64,000 bases of DNA from Poecilobothrus nobilitatus (GCA_947095535.1 OX352774.1:173288200-173352199); one strand, 5' to 3'. Shown: positions 35,392-48,017, counted from the stretch's first letter. The notes: generated by a model not told the origin, from the sequence alone. Numbers and translations are program-made.

Positions 35392-37277
35392 TGAATGAAC
35401 GTAAGTTGAAGGGTATGATAAATTTGCCATTACGTTTGTGACAACTTAAAGGAGTCAAGCTAGGTATAGGCTCAAAGGTATGGATTCGAATTCTGAGTCG
35501 ATTAATCCATGTACGTCCGTCCTTCTGCACTGTAACTCAAAAAATAAAGGAGCTAGGAAGCTGAAATCTTTTTACATCACTTTTGCAAAATTGTTAGTTT
35601 CGTTATTGAAACTCAGCATTTTCGGCCAGCAGGTTTGAGTAACTGACACAGTGTCTATTTTAGCTAGGTATCTGAAATTTTGTGAAAAGTTGTCGTGTTA
35701 CATGCCAATTTTATTTTTGTAAAATTTCGTTGGTCTAGAACAGCGGGTTCAGGGAGCTGCCATATAACTCTTTTCATATAAGTATAATTTATTTCCTAAT
35801 AACTTCGTACTTAATAAAAACTAGATATCTAAAATTTTGGGAAAAATTACCAAGTTTAATGGCAATAACTTTTATGAATTTAATTGTTCTAGCCCAGCAG
35901 GTTCAAGTTTCTTGCAGACTTTGGAACTTGACGAAGCTAGACGTCTGCAATCTTACAAAAGATGATCAAATTTATGGCAATAACTTCTGTAAAATTTGGT
36001 TGTGCTGGTGCAACAGGTTCGGGTAGCTGCCATACTACTTCTCTTTTTAAATGGAAATAACATCGAGTCTATTTAAGCTAGATATCTGAAACTAGATAGC
36101 TAAATAGTGAAAAGATGTCCAGTTGTATACTAACAACTTCAAATTAGGTTGTGCTAGAGCAGCAGGTTTAATAAGCTTGCACATATTGGAAGTTAATACA
36201 GCTAGGCGTCTGAAATCTTACAAAAGATGATCAAGTTTTATGGCAATAACTTCTGTAAAATTTGGTTCTGCTGGCACAACAGATTCGGGTAGCTGCCATA
36301 CAACTTCTCTTTTTAAATGAATATAACTCAGTGTCTAGATAGGTTTAGATATCTGTGGTCTAGATATCCGAAATTTCGTGAAAATATGTCGAGTTTTGTA
36401 CTATAATAACTTCTGTAAAATTTGGTTGGGCTAGAGCAGGAGATTCAGGTAGCTTGCACATTTTGGAAGTTTATAAAGCTAGGCATTTGAAGTTTTACAA
36501 AAGATGATGAAGTTGGCTCCGTGAATTAACGCCGCAAACATTATCGCCCAAAAATAAAAATGAAATAAGATCCCAAAACATTATATGTTAATTGTGGTCT
36601 AATTTCATATGAAATAAAGCCCCAAAAGTTTGCGGTCATTGCTTAAATTTGGGCTTTATTTCATTTATTATTTTGGGGCTTTATTCCATAATGAAATAAA
36701 GCACAATAAAAAAATATTTTAGGGTCTTATTTCATTTATAATTATTATAAAAATATTTTTGGGGTTTTATTTCATTTATTATTTTGGGGCTTTATTTCAT
36801 AATGAAATAAGACCCCAAACTAAATTTGAGGCCTTATTAAAATTTCAAAACAATATCAAATAGGTTTACGGCGCGCCGCTATGAATCAAGTTAAAATGAA
36901 TTTGAAGTCAGAAAAATAGAAATATTTTCAATTACAGAGCGCGTTACCGCGGAACGACCGTCACCGCATATTTTGAACCCCCTCTTATTGCAAGAAATAA
37001 CAAATTAAAAATAGTTTTCTAAAAAATCTGAACAGCTTTCTAAAATTTTTGGATTTCTAAAATTAATTATTTTGTGCTGGTGCAACAGGTCCGGGTAGCT
37101 GTCATTCTACTCCAAAACTTATACATAAATATATCTCGGTACTTAATGTCGGTATCAAAACATCTGAAATTTTGGAAAAGATGATCAAGTTTTATGGAAA
37201 CAGCATATATATTACGTTCATACGGCTATCACAGAGTTGACACAGTCTACTCTACTGCACTCTTCTTCGTTTTTTTC
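35392..37277 (+). repeat. Dispersed repeat family A, copy A2, with an inner insertion
   Basis: It starts near AAGGGTATGATAAATTTGCC, contains the TCGATTAATCCATGTACGTC segment, and then a long series of degenerate units. The word TCTGTAAAATTTGGTT with GTGCTGGTGCAACAG-like continuation recurs near 35,987, 36,253, 36,413 and 37,074. It ends with CACAGAGTTGACACAGTC and CTTCTTCGTTTTTT. A foreign block of about 555 bp (36,514-37,068) interrupts one of its units. Confidence 0.75.
36514..37068. repeat. Insertion with nine copies of an inverted/direct 17-bp word
   Basis: Between 36,562 and 36,820 the word ATGAAATAAAGCCCCAAA or its complement TTTGGGGCTTTATTTCAT occurs about nine times with small changes, in both orientations, so adjacent copies can pair as hairpins. 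It is followed by an unusually G+C-rich stretch with the palindrome GGCGCGCC (about 36,871) and GCGCGTTACCGCGGAACGAC. The block sits inside a family A unit. The class is unknown. Confidence 0.7.
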
Positions 37278-37924
37278 CGGTTTTTTCTTTTATTTTTTTT
37301 TTAATAAGTGAAATGCGTGGCAATTTTAGTAGTTTACATTTCAACATAAGTTTTTTTTTTTGTATCTTGTTAAAATAGAAAAAAATGGATTGAATTAATT
37401 TTTTTTTATTACATTAATAGAGTGTTAAATAAATAAAAATGAAATAGTTTGAGAAAAAATTTGTTAAAAATTAATCAAATAAATCAATAATAAGAAAAAA
37501 TTTTGAGATATTAAAAGTAGAAATTTAAAATAAAATGAGAAAAATGATTAGATTTATAAAATAAAAGATTGACAAAAATTTTAATTTAAATAAATGGAAA
37601 CAATTTTGAAGTGCACAAAAAAAAAAAACTTAAAAGAAAAAGAAAAGTTCCGGTAACAATTGCTACTAGCCTCGAAAATATCTGATTTTTTTTATTACAC
37701 ATAAATAAAATATATATATATATATATATATTAATTCTTGTCTTAGATCTTTCTAATCTATATTATTAGAATATATTACCACAAAATTATGTGGAAAGGC
37801 GGTCCACTACATATAACGCTAGGAACATAAACCGATGTAACAGGATAAATGATATTACTCGTCCTAAACTAATATGCTTATCCATAAAAGTCTCAGGCAA
37901 AAAAAAAAAAATCTTTACACTTTA

Positions 37925-38065
37925 CAATCTTATTAGTTAGAATTATTAATAGTTTCATTCTGTCCGTTTGTCTATCCTTCTGTTTAAAGAAACTCCTACA
38001 CAGATTAAGCGGCAGCAGAGAAAATTCAAACCATGGATAGGTTTCATAAAAAAAAATTAATGTTG
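37925..38065 (+). repeat. Dispersed repeat family B, copy
   Basis: ATTCTGTCCGTTTGTC, then CTCCTACACAG and CCATGGATAGGTTTC, as in the 24.4-kb copy. Confidence 0.5.
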
Positions 38066-38751
38066 TGGAACAATTTTTTTTATGTATCCTATTCTACTAC
38101 TAATATAAATTCTACTATTATTGATAATACGCACTTTGAAAAAATGATTTAGTTTAACTGTTTACCTCATTTTCTTAATAAAAGAAAACATTTTAAGTTA
38201 TAAACTAAAATATTGCTAGTCTCATCATACGAACAATAAAAAAATGTGTTATAGTTGTCTGAAACATTGAATATAACAACTTTTCTTATTTAAATCATAC
38301 TTTCAAATTACATTTTCAAAGAACCACACCCGCAGGGACAGGTTCAAAATTTTTGTATATCATTCATGAGATGCAAAAATAAAAAATAATAATAATAATA
38401 ATGACATTTTCAATATAATGAACAATATAAATATTTTATACATACATTTTGCTTACGATTTTTTACATTTTAATTATCTGAACTTATATGTAAATTAATA
38501 AATTTTCGTAATTTAAACAAATTACAACTCGTTAATTTAATTTTTTATTATTTTATTTATCTCTTACGATGTAAAAGTAAATATGTAATAATATTTTTCA
38601 AGGTACAAAACAAATTATACATATAATATAAATTAAACGTCTGACATATTATTTGGCTGTCTGTTAACGACGTATGTAAAAAAATGTTAGCATAATACTA
38701 TGTAATATTATTTGTTATTGTTGATTAAAGGTGCTGTCCATAGCTTACATT
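38066..38751. other. A+T-rich non-coding stretch
   Basis: The part near 38,240-38,290 resembles 30,775-30,840, the weak continuation of duplication D. No gene. Confidence 0.4.
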
Positions 38752-40212
38752 TTGCCAATTGTTTAAAATCTTTTTTTTTTTTTTTTTTAATTTTTTAATT
38801 ATTTATTTATTCAATTTATAACTAAACCTAAAAAAATTACAAAAAAAAAAACGGTTATATTTCACAAATTAAAATTATTACCTTTAAAAATAACAAACAT
38901 TTTGTTTTTCGCTAATCTTAATCTAGTCTTAAATGAATTTATTTAAAAGAAGTCTTTTTGAATATTTATTTAACAATATGTATAAGTTTTTTTTATTGGC
39001 TTTTTTTGTCTTTGGAAAGTCATATAAAAAACCAAGATTATTAAAAAAATTTTAAAAGTATAATTAAAACTTAATCTTAATAAAACAAACTTAACCTAAC
39101 CCCCACCCCTTTTTTCTTTATGGGTTTTTTCCGATCTGTTAAATATTCGGGAAAAACCAACAAAGAAAAAATTATTTCTAAAATTTAAAATAAAAAAATT
39201 TTTTTTTGATATTTATTAGTATACTAATAAGTATCTTCTAACCACCAATAACTTCTCTTTAATGTTTTACCCCTATCCGGTATATACACGTCATATTTTA
39301 TGTTGATAGAACTCATGTCATTAGGATCATAACTAATTTTTTTACACGTAGCCCTTCTATTATTGTGAAATAATATTGGGACGTATTGCTGGTTCTGTAT
39401 ATAACCCTGCATGTCTAAGAATATAAAATGTTCCGGTGCGATGAACCCTGTATTTAACGATTTTTGAATATATTCATTATTGTGATAACATATATTCATT
39501 ATTGTGATAACATATTTTATTTTCTATAACTAACAGTGACCTATTGAAATGTTTTCTATAATAAGATTGATAATGAAATTATCGATACGGTATACTTTAG
39601 CTTGCTCGTAAATATATTTATTAAAATAGTAAAATGTAAAAAATTGGTTTCACGTTTCTTAATTTTATTTATACATAATCTAATACATATTCTCTCAAAT
39701 TTCCGGAAAAGTTCCATTACACTACTACTTATGTTAAAACAAATAGGTGCCCCGTATATTAAAATTAGTTTGATTAATGACTGATATGCAATTATTTTAA
39801 CTCTCGAATTAATTGTTTTATCTTTTTGCACATCATGAATGCTTTGTTTCCTTTTGATATTGCCATTTTTACATGTTGATAATAATTTAGTAAATAGTGC
39901 AAATGAACACCTAAATATTTCACAATACTTTTATTTGCTATTATATTGTTGATAGGATCTTTAATCGCAAAACTTCTCCAATTTTTTTTTATATTTTCGT
40001 TGCAGTGTGCGTAAGAATCTCTGAACAAAATCGACTCGCATTTATTATAATTGATTTTTAACAGTCAAATTTTACAATAATCTGCTATAAGATTAAATAA
40101 CTTTTGAACATTGTTTTGGATTACATCCACCTCTTTGGCTCCAGAGTATAAAATCAAATCGTCAAAAGCGATACAAAAGTTAAAAAATTATTGATTGCCA
40201 ATTGTTTAAAAT
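38752..40212 (-). mobile_element. 5'-truncated LINE with 18-bp target duplication
   Basis: The insertion is on the minus strand, with its poly(A) tail at the low-coordinate end (poly(T) at 38,771-38,788) and its truncated 5' end near 40,194. The 18-bp sequence TTGCCAATTGTTTAAAAT flanks it on both sides (38,752-38,769 and 40,195-40,212). A poly(A) tail, 5' truncation and a target duplication together are the hallmark of target-primed reverse transcription. About 1.4 kb of element remains. Confidence 0.85.
39224..40190 (-). pseudogene. LINE reverse transcriptase, C-terminal half, frameshifted
   Basis: Minus-strand reading gives the catalytic palm as IAFDDLILYSGAKEVDVIQN; the usual [FY]ADD has lost its Ala, a one-codon deletion. 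Then come KINYNKCESILFRDSYAHCN, SIVKYLGVHLHYLLNYYQHV, KIIAYQSLIKLILIYGAPIC (thumb, RPxLxYG) and LFRKFERICIRLCINKIKKR, and the C-terminus ends YWWLEDTY with a stop near 39,224. At least three frame changes separate these pieces. This order fits a Jockey-type ORF2. It belongs to the insertion bounded by 38,752 and 40,212. Confidence 0.75.
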
Positions 40213-40440
40213 TTATTTATTTATTTATATTAATATTACATACATAAATGTAATGCAATATTATTGAACCATCGGCTACTAAGGTCATTATAGGTTTTTA
40301 TACTATTATTAAATTAAATACTAATATTATTTATTTTGTTTATATTATATACTATTATATTTTATCGTAAGAGGGGTATGTAAAGAAAAAACACTTACGA
40401 CCTGTGCAGGGATCGAACCCACACTCCTTAAAATAGCTAA
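40213..40440 (-). mobile_element. Decayed tRNA-derived SINE
   Basis: The tail is AAAT repeats (TTTATTTATTTATTTATAT on plus from 40,213) and the B-box-like GTTCGATCCCTGCACAGG is at about 40,402-40,418, followed by GTCGTAAGTG as in the 18.8-kb SINE. The A-box half is missing or disrupted. The LINE at 38.75-40.2 kb inserted right at the tail. Confidence 0.5.
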
Positions 40441-42600
40441 AGAAAGATTTAGACAAAATTGCATACTTTTAGGGAAAACTTTTTTTTTTTTTTTTTTTAA
40501 ATTTAATTAGGAGCATATTTTGTTAATTAGATAATATTCTTGTATAATATATTCTTGTATTTGTAATAATTAGATAATAGTCTTGTTTAAGATAATCATT
40601 AATCTAAACCAACTATGGTCAAAGTTTATTTAAGGATTATAAATATGAGCTACAATATTATTTTTATTATTTTATATATTTTATTAAGTTTTTTAACTCA
40701 AATTAAAAAAAAATATATTTAATTTAAATAGAAATTTGTTTTTCAGCACAGTACAATTGGTTTGTAAGCCATCATCTATCAGCTTGTTCTAATTCATCGA
40801 TTAAAAATTTTCAATTTTGTGAAGAAAGGTTTAAAGACACAGATTGTTTTAAATGCAATTATGATTCATAATGCCAATTGTTTTAAATTGTAAAAAATTA
40901 TTAATCTACTTGCGCAATATTTTTGTTTTCAAATTTTACATAAAATAGAATGTAGAATATAAGTAATAGTAAGTCATATTTTTGATATTTCACTGATATG
41001 AAAAGACAAACTTTAGATATTTAGATTTTAAATATCCATTATAGATAGTTAAATTTAAACTTTCAATTTTACGAATTTCAAAAGTGAAAAGATTCATATG
41101 AGCCACAATGCTGCACTCAAACTACAAACTAAAATATAAAAAAAAAAATTGTAAATTTTATTCGACCACAATAAATGCTTAAATACATTTTTATTTTTGT
41201 ATTTTTATTTATAGATAATACATTTTTAAAGTAAACAACAACAACGAATACATACTTGTTGTTTTGACAAATATTAACAACTCTCCAGTTGTGAATTTTA
41301 TTAATTAAAGCGCTGTTTAAAAAAAAAAACTAAATAATAAAATTTTATTTGCGTATGTCACGCACTTTGCACTCATTAATTTTAAATGATTCAATTTTTT
41401 ATTTTTGTACAAAACTTCATAAATTTGCTAAAAAAAAAAAATAATATTTTAATATTATTAATTAAAGGAAAATTTTAAGTTATTTTTTTTCAAGGGTTTT
41501 TTTTATGGTTGTATTAAAGAAAATTAATGAATTATAATGAATGAGTGCTGTTTTTTTTAGGAAGTACACGAATAATCGATTTGATATGATCAGTTCATTT
41601 TTTCATGGTTCACAATGGTAAATGGTTCACATTAATGGTATAGATTATGATTATGTTATACTATAATCTACTAAATAAGTAAACCTTTTCGTTTTAGGAT
41701 TAGATCTAATTAATGAAAATAATTAGTTTTTTTATATTAAAAGATAAATTTTGAGAGTTTAAGAAGCAAATATTTGGTTTTTTTCTTAATTGTTGCACAA
41801 AAAAACAATAAAACTTTCTTAAAAACCATCCTTAAACTTCAAATTTTTATTCAAACCGATTTCAAATATTCTTTATGACTTTAGTCATAGATTCAAGAAA
41901 AATTAAATTTTTTAAATTTGTGATTCAAGGAATGTTTCCAAAAAAAAAAAAATCCTTATTTAAATTTGAATATTCGGTATTTTTTTAAATAAAAAAAAGG
42001 GTTATATTTTAATAATGTTTTTAATGCTTATCTCGAAAACGGTAAAAGATTACTAAGATTAAAAAAATGCTTGAAATTAAATTGAAGACGAGAAATTAGT
42101 GGTTTTAATAATGAAATAAAATTAGTACATTAATAACGGTTTTTTATGCAACAATTACAGTTATTTTATAAAAACAGTGAAAAATATTAATATTTATATT
42201 AATATTATTAATATTCGAATTTAAAACCTTGAACTCTTCAAATGTGCAAGATAAATAAAAGTTGGGATATTAGTATGAAAGTATGCACATAACTTCAGCT
42301 AGCTGCCGACACCTAAACAAATGTTCTATGTTGTACAAGGGTGAAGATGCTTGAGAAAGAAAGAACTTTGAATGCAGTTATTTCAGAAACCGTTAGAAAT
42401 AGATCCCTTCCCATAAAATATAGGTATTGTAATGAAAAAATCGTATCGAAAAATATATGTAAATGTATATAAATATATGTAAAATGGAAAATTTCGTCAC
42501 TTAAAGTTAAAATTTCTTCACTTAAAATTGAATTTTCTTGATTAAAAGTTAAAATTTCTTCATTTAATAAAAAAAAAGGGGTAATATTATGTAGGTAATT
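40441..42600. other. A+T-rich non-coding stretch
   Basis: A third copy of TGCCAATTGTTTTAAAT lies at 40,872-40,888. No gene. Confidence 0.45.
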
Positions 42601-44210
42601 ATATGTAATTAAGTATAAAGGAGGAAAGAAAGATGATATAAATAACTATAGGCCTATAACATTAATAAATAATATCGCAAAAATATTTGAGAAACTATAA
42701 ATATTAGAATTCAAGAATTTGTAAATCAGTCGGTCAGGTTTGATGATAATCAATATGGATTTCAAAAAGAATGCAACACAGAGTTGGCAACATGAGAAAG
42801 TTTTAGATACATATATGAAGCGATGGAGGAAGGAAAGTATACAGCAGCAATTTTGATCGATTTACAAAAGGCGTTTGATACGGTTAACCATAAAATTTTA
42901 GTAAATAAATTGGAGGAACTAGAAATTAGAGGTGTTACAAATAATCTAATTAAGAGCTATTTAATTAACAGGAAAACCACGACGAGGATAGGTAATATGA
43001 TAAGCAATCAAAAGATTACAAACATTGGTGTACCACAAGCATCAATACTAGGGCCAAATTCTTTATTTATTATACATACAAAATATAAAAAGCGCAAACG
43101 TTAAAGGAAGATAAATCGTATTAGCAGAAGAGACTTGTCTTCTATATAAAGCAAAAAAAAAGGAAAGAACTAGAAGATATTGCAAATAATAATCTATACA
43201 CGTACAATAGATGAAGACTGGGAAATAGATTAACTCTAAATGAAAAAAAAACTGAATTCATGATATTCAATCTCAAAAGATTAGAGAAAATTATACCATA
43301 TTTAAAAATAAATGAACACCAATTGGAAAAGGTAACCAATATTAACTATCCTGGCCTCTATATAGATGAGAATTTATATTGGCACGCACATGTAGAGAGA
43401 TTTAATAACGCGTTAATAGGAGCATTCAAGAGAACAGGTGCTACAAGAAAGGTTGCAAATATTTTAATAAACTCACATGTTATACCACATATTACATATA
43501 ACATTACATGCTGGGCAATCTACTCTGCATATGTCAGGTCAGAAAGTAATATGTCAGAAAGTACACGTCACGCTAAAGTGGGTTCCATATACTAAGGATC
43601 AGGACGCAATAAGTCAACATATAATACATCATAGAGCAGGAAAAAGTAAAATATATATACAGAGTCAAAAACAAATTGTATAAAAGCAACATAAACTTAC
43701 CAAACCATGCGGACATATATTAATACAACAGAAGATCAGCATACAGGTTAATCGCTCGGCAAACCAAATACGACTTCGTCAAAAATAATTTAATTTCATC
43801 AGCTACCAGAATCTACAATCAACCTACCAGATATATTCAAACATCAACCTGCAATAAAGACTTTTAAGAATAAACTCAAAAAAAAATATCTACTCATCAA
43901 ACAAAATTGGAAATATTTAACTATAATCCAACAACATAAAGCAAAAATGCAGTATCATCGGTAATCAACAATCAACAAAAGGACAACGGCTTTTATACAA
44001 TTTTTTTTTTTACTATTAAGTTAATCTGACTTATTAACATGTGCTATAGAATAAAAACATTTTTATAACATTTCCTAATATACACAGCTGATTGGAAGTT
44101 TAAAGGGTGTTTACATAGGGTAAAGCTAAAACCAAAATGTGCTATTTTTGTAAAATTATATATTTGTGGAAAATAAATAAATAAAAATAAAAAAAAAAAT
44201 AAAGCAGATT
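42600..44210 (+). mobile_element. LINE remnant with 3' end
   Basis: Plus-strand non-LTR element. It begins inside the reverse transcriptase fingers (near 42,618) and runs through the thumb to a 3' UTR with TTTGTGGAAAATAAATAAAT and an A-rich tail near 44,160-44,210. The borders are approximate and no target duplication was found. Confidence 0.65.
42618..43600 (+). pseudogene. LINE reverse transcriptase, mutated active site
   Basis: In order: KKDDINNYRPITLINNIAKI (fingers); TAAILIDLQKAFDTVNHKIL (palm, first catalytic Asp, in the ORF at 42,823-43,104); KITNIGVPQASILGP (QG..LGP motif with Gly to Ala); then IVLAEETCLLYK near 43,115, where FADD is expected but Glu-Glu replaces the Asp pair. In a new frame from 43,260 come KTEFMIFNLK just upstream and YPGLYIDENLYWHAHVERFN, then the thumb VIPHITYNITCWAIYSAY. 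It has at least two frameshifts and a ruined active site, so it is not functional. It is Jockey/CR1-like in order; the clade is unsure. Confidence 0.75.
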
Positions 44211-45364
44211 TTGAAAAAAAAAACGATTAAACAAAACGAAGGATTTGAAAAAAGGAGATTTTGAGCAAGAAGATTTTAAAAAATAAATTTTGAAAAAAAA
44301 AGATTATTGTTGTAAATAGGAAAAATCTAGAATATAGTAGGAATAATTTAGAATTAAATAGAAATATAAGTGAAATAAATAATATTTGCTTTAAGAATAA
44401 TAACATTAACATTACATTAACATAACATTATATTTTGTATTAGTATTAGAAATAAGTTATTTAGAGAAATGTAAAGTAACATGTAATGTTCTAGAAAATA
44501 AGAAATTTTGTATAAATATCGCCAATTTCTGTAAACAGAAAAGATTTCTAGTTTGAATGTGATAGAGTTAACATCGAATAAAAAAAGATAAAGTAAGAAA
44601 AGATAAAGTAAAGTTAAAGTGTTATTATTTATTGGAAAACAGATAAATAATTGAGAACCGACAAACACGCAACATTATTTAAAATGATATTTTGTAATGG
44701 TCCATTTATTAATCATTTAATTAAGTATAATCTTCCTATTCATATATTTCTATTAAAAGTTTAAATATCATAAAATTATAATGATTAAAATTGGCGTTAA
44801 TTAAAAATTTACATATATTTAATATTTGTTTGTTAAAAATTTTTATAAGATGTTGTAGTGTTTGTAAGTATCTAATAATACATCAAAAGTAAATAAAATT
44901 ACTGAATTAATATAAAGTTACTGAGGCTATAATATAAAGCCAATAAAATAATATAATAATAAGCCGGTATTATTATTGTGTATTTTAATTTTAAATAAGT
45001 TGTTATATTGATCCATCTATTATCCAGAATATCTACCGAATCAATTAGATATTAAAAGATTTTCAAAAGAATTATTATACACACAAATTTAATATACAAA
45101 AATTTATTTTATTTTGTATTAGGCCATGGTCAAGTTCTTTCTTTACTAATACTAAAAATATTTTTTTTTTTATAATAAATGTACATATATACATACATAT
45201 GTATATAATTTTATTTAATCTATAAGAACAATTGATTCATTGAATTGTTCAAAAGTTTCGTTTCACAATTAATAGTATATATGTTATCTTACATTATGTC
45301 TTAGCTTGAGTTCAATAAAGTGTACATAATACACTTTCTCAATAAAGTTAAAGTTTTTTTTTTT
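44211..45364. other. A+T-rich non-coding stretch
   Basis: Lysine- and phenylalanine-rich ORFs here come from homopolymers; no gene. Confidence 0.45.
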
Positions 45365-45365
45365 T

Positions 45366-46147
45366 TTATAATAAATTTGCCAGTACGTTTGTGACACCTT
45401 CAAGATGACGAGATAGATATGTTTAAGTATATAAATTATTGTTCAGAATCGAATTTTAAATCGATTAACTCATCTACATCCATTTGTCTGTTCGTTGGCA
45501 GGATAACTTAAAAATTTACTTTTGTTAGTTTTGTTATTGAAATCCAAGAAATTCGACTCGAACCCACAAGTAGCTGCAATATAACTCTCTTTTCTTCTAT
45601 TTTTTTTTTTTATGAAAATAATTCAGTGTCTTTTGTAGCTAAGTACAACTTAACAACTTTTGCAAAGGTTTGGTTCTTCTACAGTAACAACATTTTTGGA
45701 TAGCTTTCAAACAATTTCTCTTTTCTTATATAAAAATAGCACAGTGTCTATTCAACTTAGATATCTGAAATTTTTTGAAAAGATGTCAAGTTGTATACCA
45801 ACAACGTTTGTAAAATTTGGTTGTATTAGAGTAGCAGATTAAGGTAGCTTGCATATCTTGGAACTTAATTAAGCTAGACATCTGAAATCTTTTAAAAAAA
45901 TATCAAATTTTATGGCAATAACTTTTGTAAAATTGAATGATAATTGAATGGTAGGTTCAGGGGAATAGGTTTGAGTTGTTATTTATTATACAAGCACAAA
46001 ATTTACATAAATATGTCTTAGTATGTAATTAATTAAGTTCAGATATCTGGAATTTTGTAAAAAATGATTCAATTTGATGGTAATAATATGACTTATGTTC
46101 TTATGACTGGTATCGTATTTCGGGTATCCGAGAGTCTTCTTCGTTTT
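45366..46147 (+). repeat. Dispersed repeat family A, copy A3
   Basis: Begins ATAATAAATTTGCCAGTACG and contains degenerate units with GTAAAATTTGGTTGT and AGCTTGCATATCTTGGAACTT. It ends CGGGTATCCGAGAGTCTTCT then TCGTTTTT, matching the ends of A1 and A2. The TCCG-repeat segment is decayed (near 45,475). Confidence 0.7.
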
Positions 46148-46929
46148 TCCTATTTTTAATTTATAAAACACTTTGTAAAATAATATTGATTATTGATTGA
46201 TTGATGAATTTTACCTTCTACAAAAACTTAAATATCTTTTGAATGTATGTATGTTTGATTCAGAAATTATATTTAAAATTTTAAAGGTAATAACAAAATG
46301 AATCGGTTTTTATTTTTTGTAAATCAAATAAAGTTTTTTTTTTTTATTGTTATACAGTTTTTTATTATTATTTAATTCAATTGTTATTCAACACTAATAT
46401 GATTTTATAATTTTTAGTAAAGATAAATAATAATAAGCATACAAAACTGAATTATGAATTAATATCAAATACAAAATTATTTGTTCTATTATTAGTATTA
46501 TTTGGTGGCAGATGTTATATTGATGAAATGACTTGCTAAAATGATTCACTTAATAGCCATTAACATGACGGAAGATTTTTAAAACATTTTTTTTTTGTTT
46601 TTTTGAATATAACAATTAAAAATCATGTTATTAAGAACTGAACTACAAGATTAAGGAAGCTACAAAAAAAAAAAAAACAAAAAAAATTTATTCAGGAAGT
46701 ATTTCTATATATTGAATTAAATTTATTTATTTGTAAAAGCAGTAAAAGTTAATTGAGTATTGGTTTAAAAAGAAAAACTTTGACATTTTTAATATAAATT
46801 GTTGAAATTGGGAAGTAAATGTATATGGTATATATGTTTTTTTATTAATTATGTACACTTACCGATTATAATACATATAATAATGATGTATTTCGAAAAA
46901 TATGACATAATATAACATATCTATAATAA
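46148..46929. other. A+T-rich non-coding stretch
   Basis: Nothing recognisable. Confidence 0.45.
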
Positions 46930-47065
46930 TTAATTTTAGCAAATCTTTTAAATTTATTTTTAAAATTTGCTTATTAGTTTAACACTGTCCATCCGTTCGC
47001 TTGTCTACAAAACTGGTTAACCATTTATAATAGAACAATGATATTTTATCCATAGATTTGACACT
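46930..47065 (+). repeat. Dispersed repeat family B, copy
   Basis: CACTGTCCATCCGTTCGCTT then GTCTACAAAACT and AATAGAACAATGAT; diverged relative of the 24.4-kb and 37.9-kb copies. Confidence 0.4.
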
Positions 47066-47622
47066 TACAAATTTTTTATGTACCCGTTGTACATCACATA
47101 CATTGTCCAGCTGCACGCCGTCAAGTTTGATAAATCCCTATTTTCAAATGTGTATATCTCAGGTATATATGTATATCTGGTTAACATTTTTTTAATTTCA
47201 AAACCAAATGATCCGACATTATTTTGACTTTATATAAATTAATATTAAAATTATACAAGTTGCAATTTTGAGAAACGAAAAACAGAACGGAATTACTATA
47301 ACTTATGTAGTTATGTATAAATGTATTTTTAGTTTTTTTTTTTGTATCTGTTCCTATTTAAGAGCTGTTTAAATTCCCCGTTTAATTTTTTATATAGAGT
47401 TTTCTTAAAATTAAAGAAAGTTTGCCTAGATTTTTCACAATTCATTTATACTAAAGTGTTTTCATTGTCTTTTAGAATTTTTATATTTGCGCCTTTAAAA
47501 ACCTCTGCATGCTTTTATATTCTACTTTGTTTTTTTTTTTTTAATTTTGTAATATCCGCTTTAGTTGCATAACAAATTTCGCTAAGCAATTTTCATTGAA
47601 ATCCTAATTTTATTCTCAAACT
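47066..47622. other. A+T-rich non-coding stretch
   Basis: Phe-rich ORF near 47,342-47,572 is not credible; no other feature. Confidence 0.4.
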
Positions 47623-48017
47623 ATTCTAGACAAATATCCAGTCAATGGTCTAGCTATTAAGAAACCGGCCTTTCATACGAATTCAAACCCCGGCTGGGTT
47701 ATATAGATTAACAAAAAATAATATAGATTTTTCTTATAGTACATAATTAGAAGAATATAATTAAATTATATAATAAAATAAGTAAATATATCCTTTAAAT
47801 TATAATTAATATCGTATTGTTAATAGATAGCGTAGAAATAAAAGAAATGTATCTATAGTGTTGTACATATAATAGCTACAGCCGAGTAATCAACGGCTTA
47901 GTGAAATTAATGATTCACGAAACTGAAGTTTAGTCAAATATGAATAATAAATGACTTTGTGGATGCCCTATTCTCCTTCGAGGAGTGGGAAGGAAAAAAA
48001 AAAAAATTCTAGACAAA
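47623..48017 (+). mobile_element. SINE with 12-bp target duplication
   Basis: The element (47,635-48,005) has a tRNA-like head with an A-box-like AATGGTCTAGCTATTAAG and a B-box-like AATTCAAACCCCGGCTGG. It has a body with AATCAACGGCTTAGTGAAAT, a small 3' hairpin (CTCCTTCGAGGAG) and a poly(A) tail. The 12-mer ATTCTAGACAAA flanks it exactly (47,623-47,634 and 48,006-48,017). A diverged relative is at 33,645-34,025. Confidence 0.85.

Larger units (their letters stand above)
35221..37911 (+). repeat. Dispersed duplication (family D), copy 2, interrupted
   Basis: Its outer parts (35,221-35,391 and about 37,278-37,911) match copy 1 at 29,719-30,658. Between them is a family A repeat of about 1.9 kb that copy 1 lacks, so copy 1 serves as the empty site. 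The right end is again poly(A) (37,899-37,911). Confidence 0.75.
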
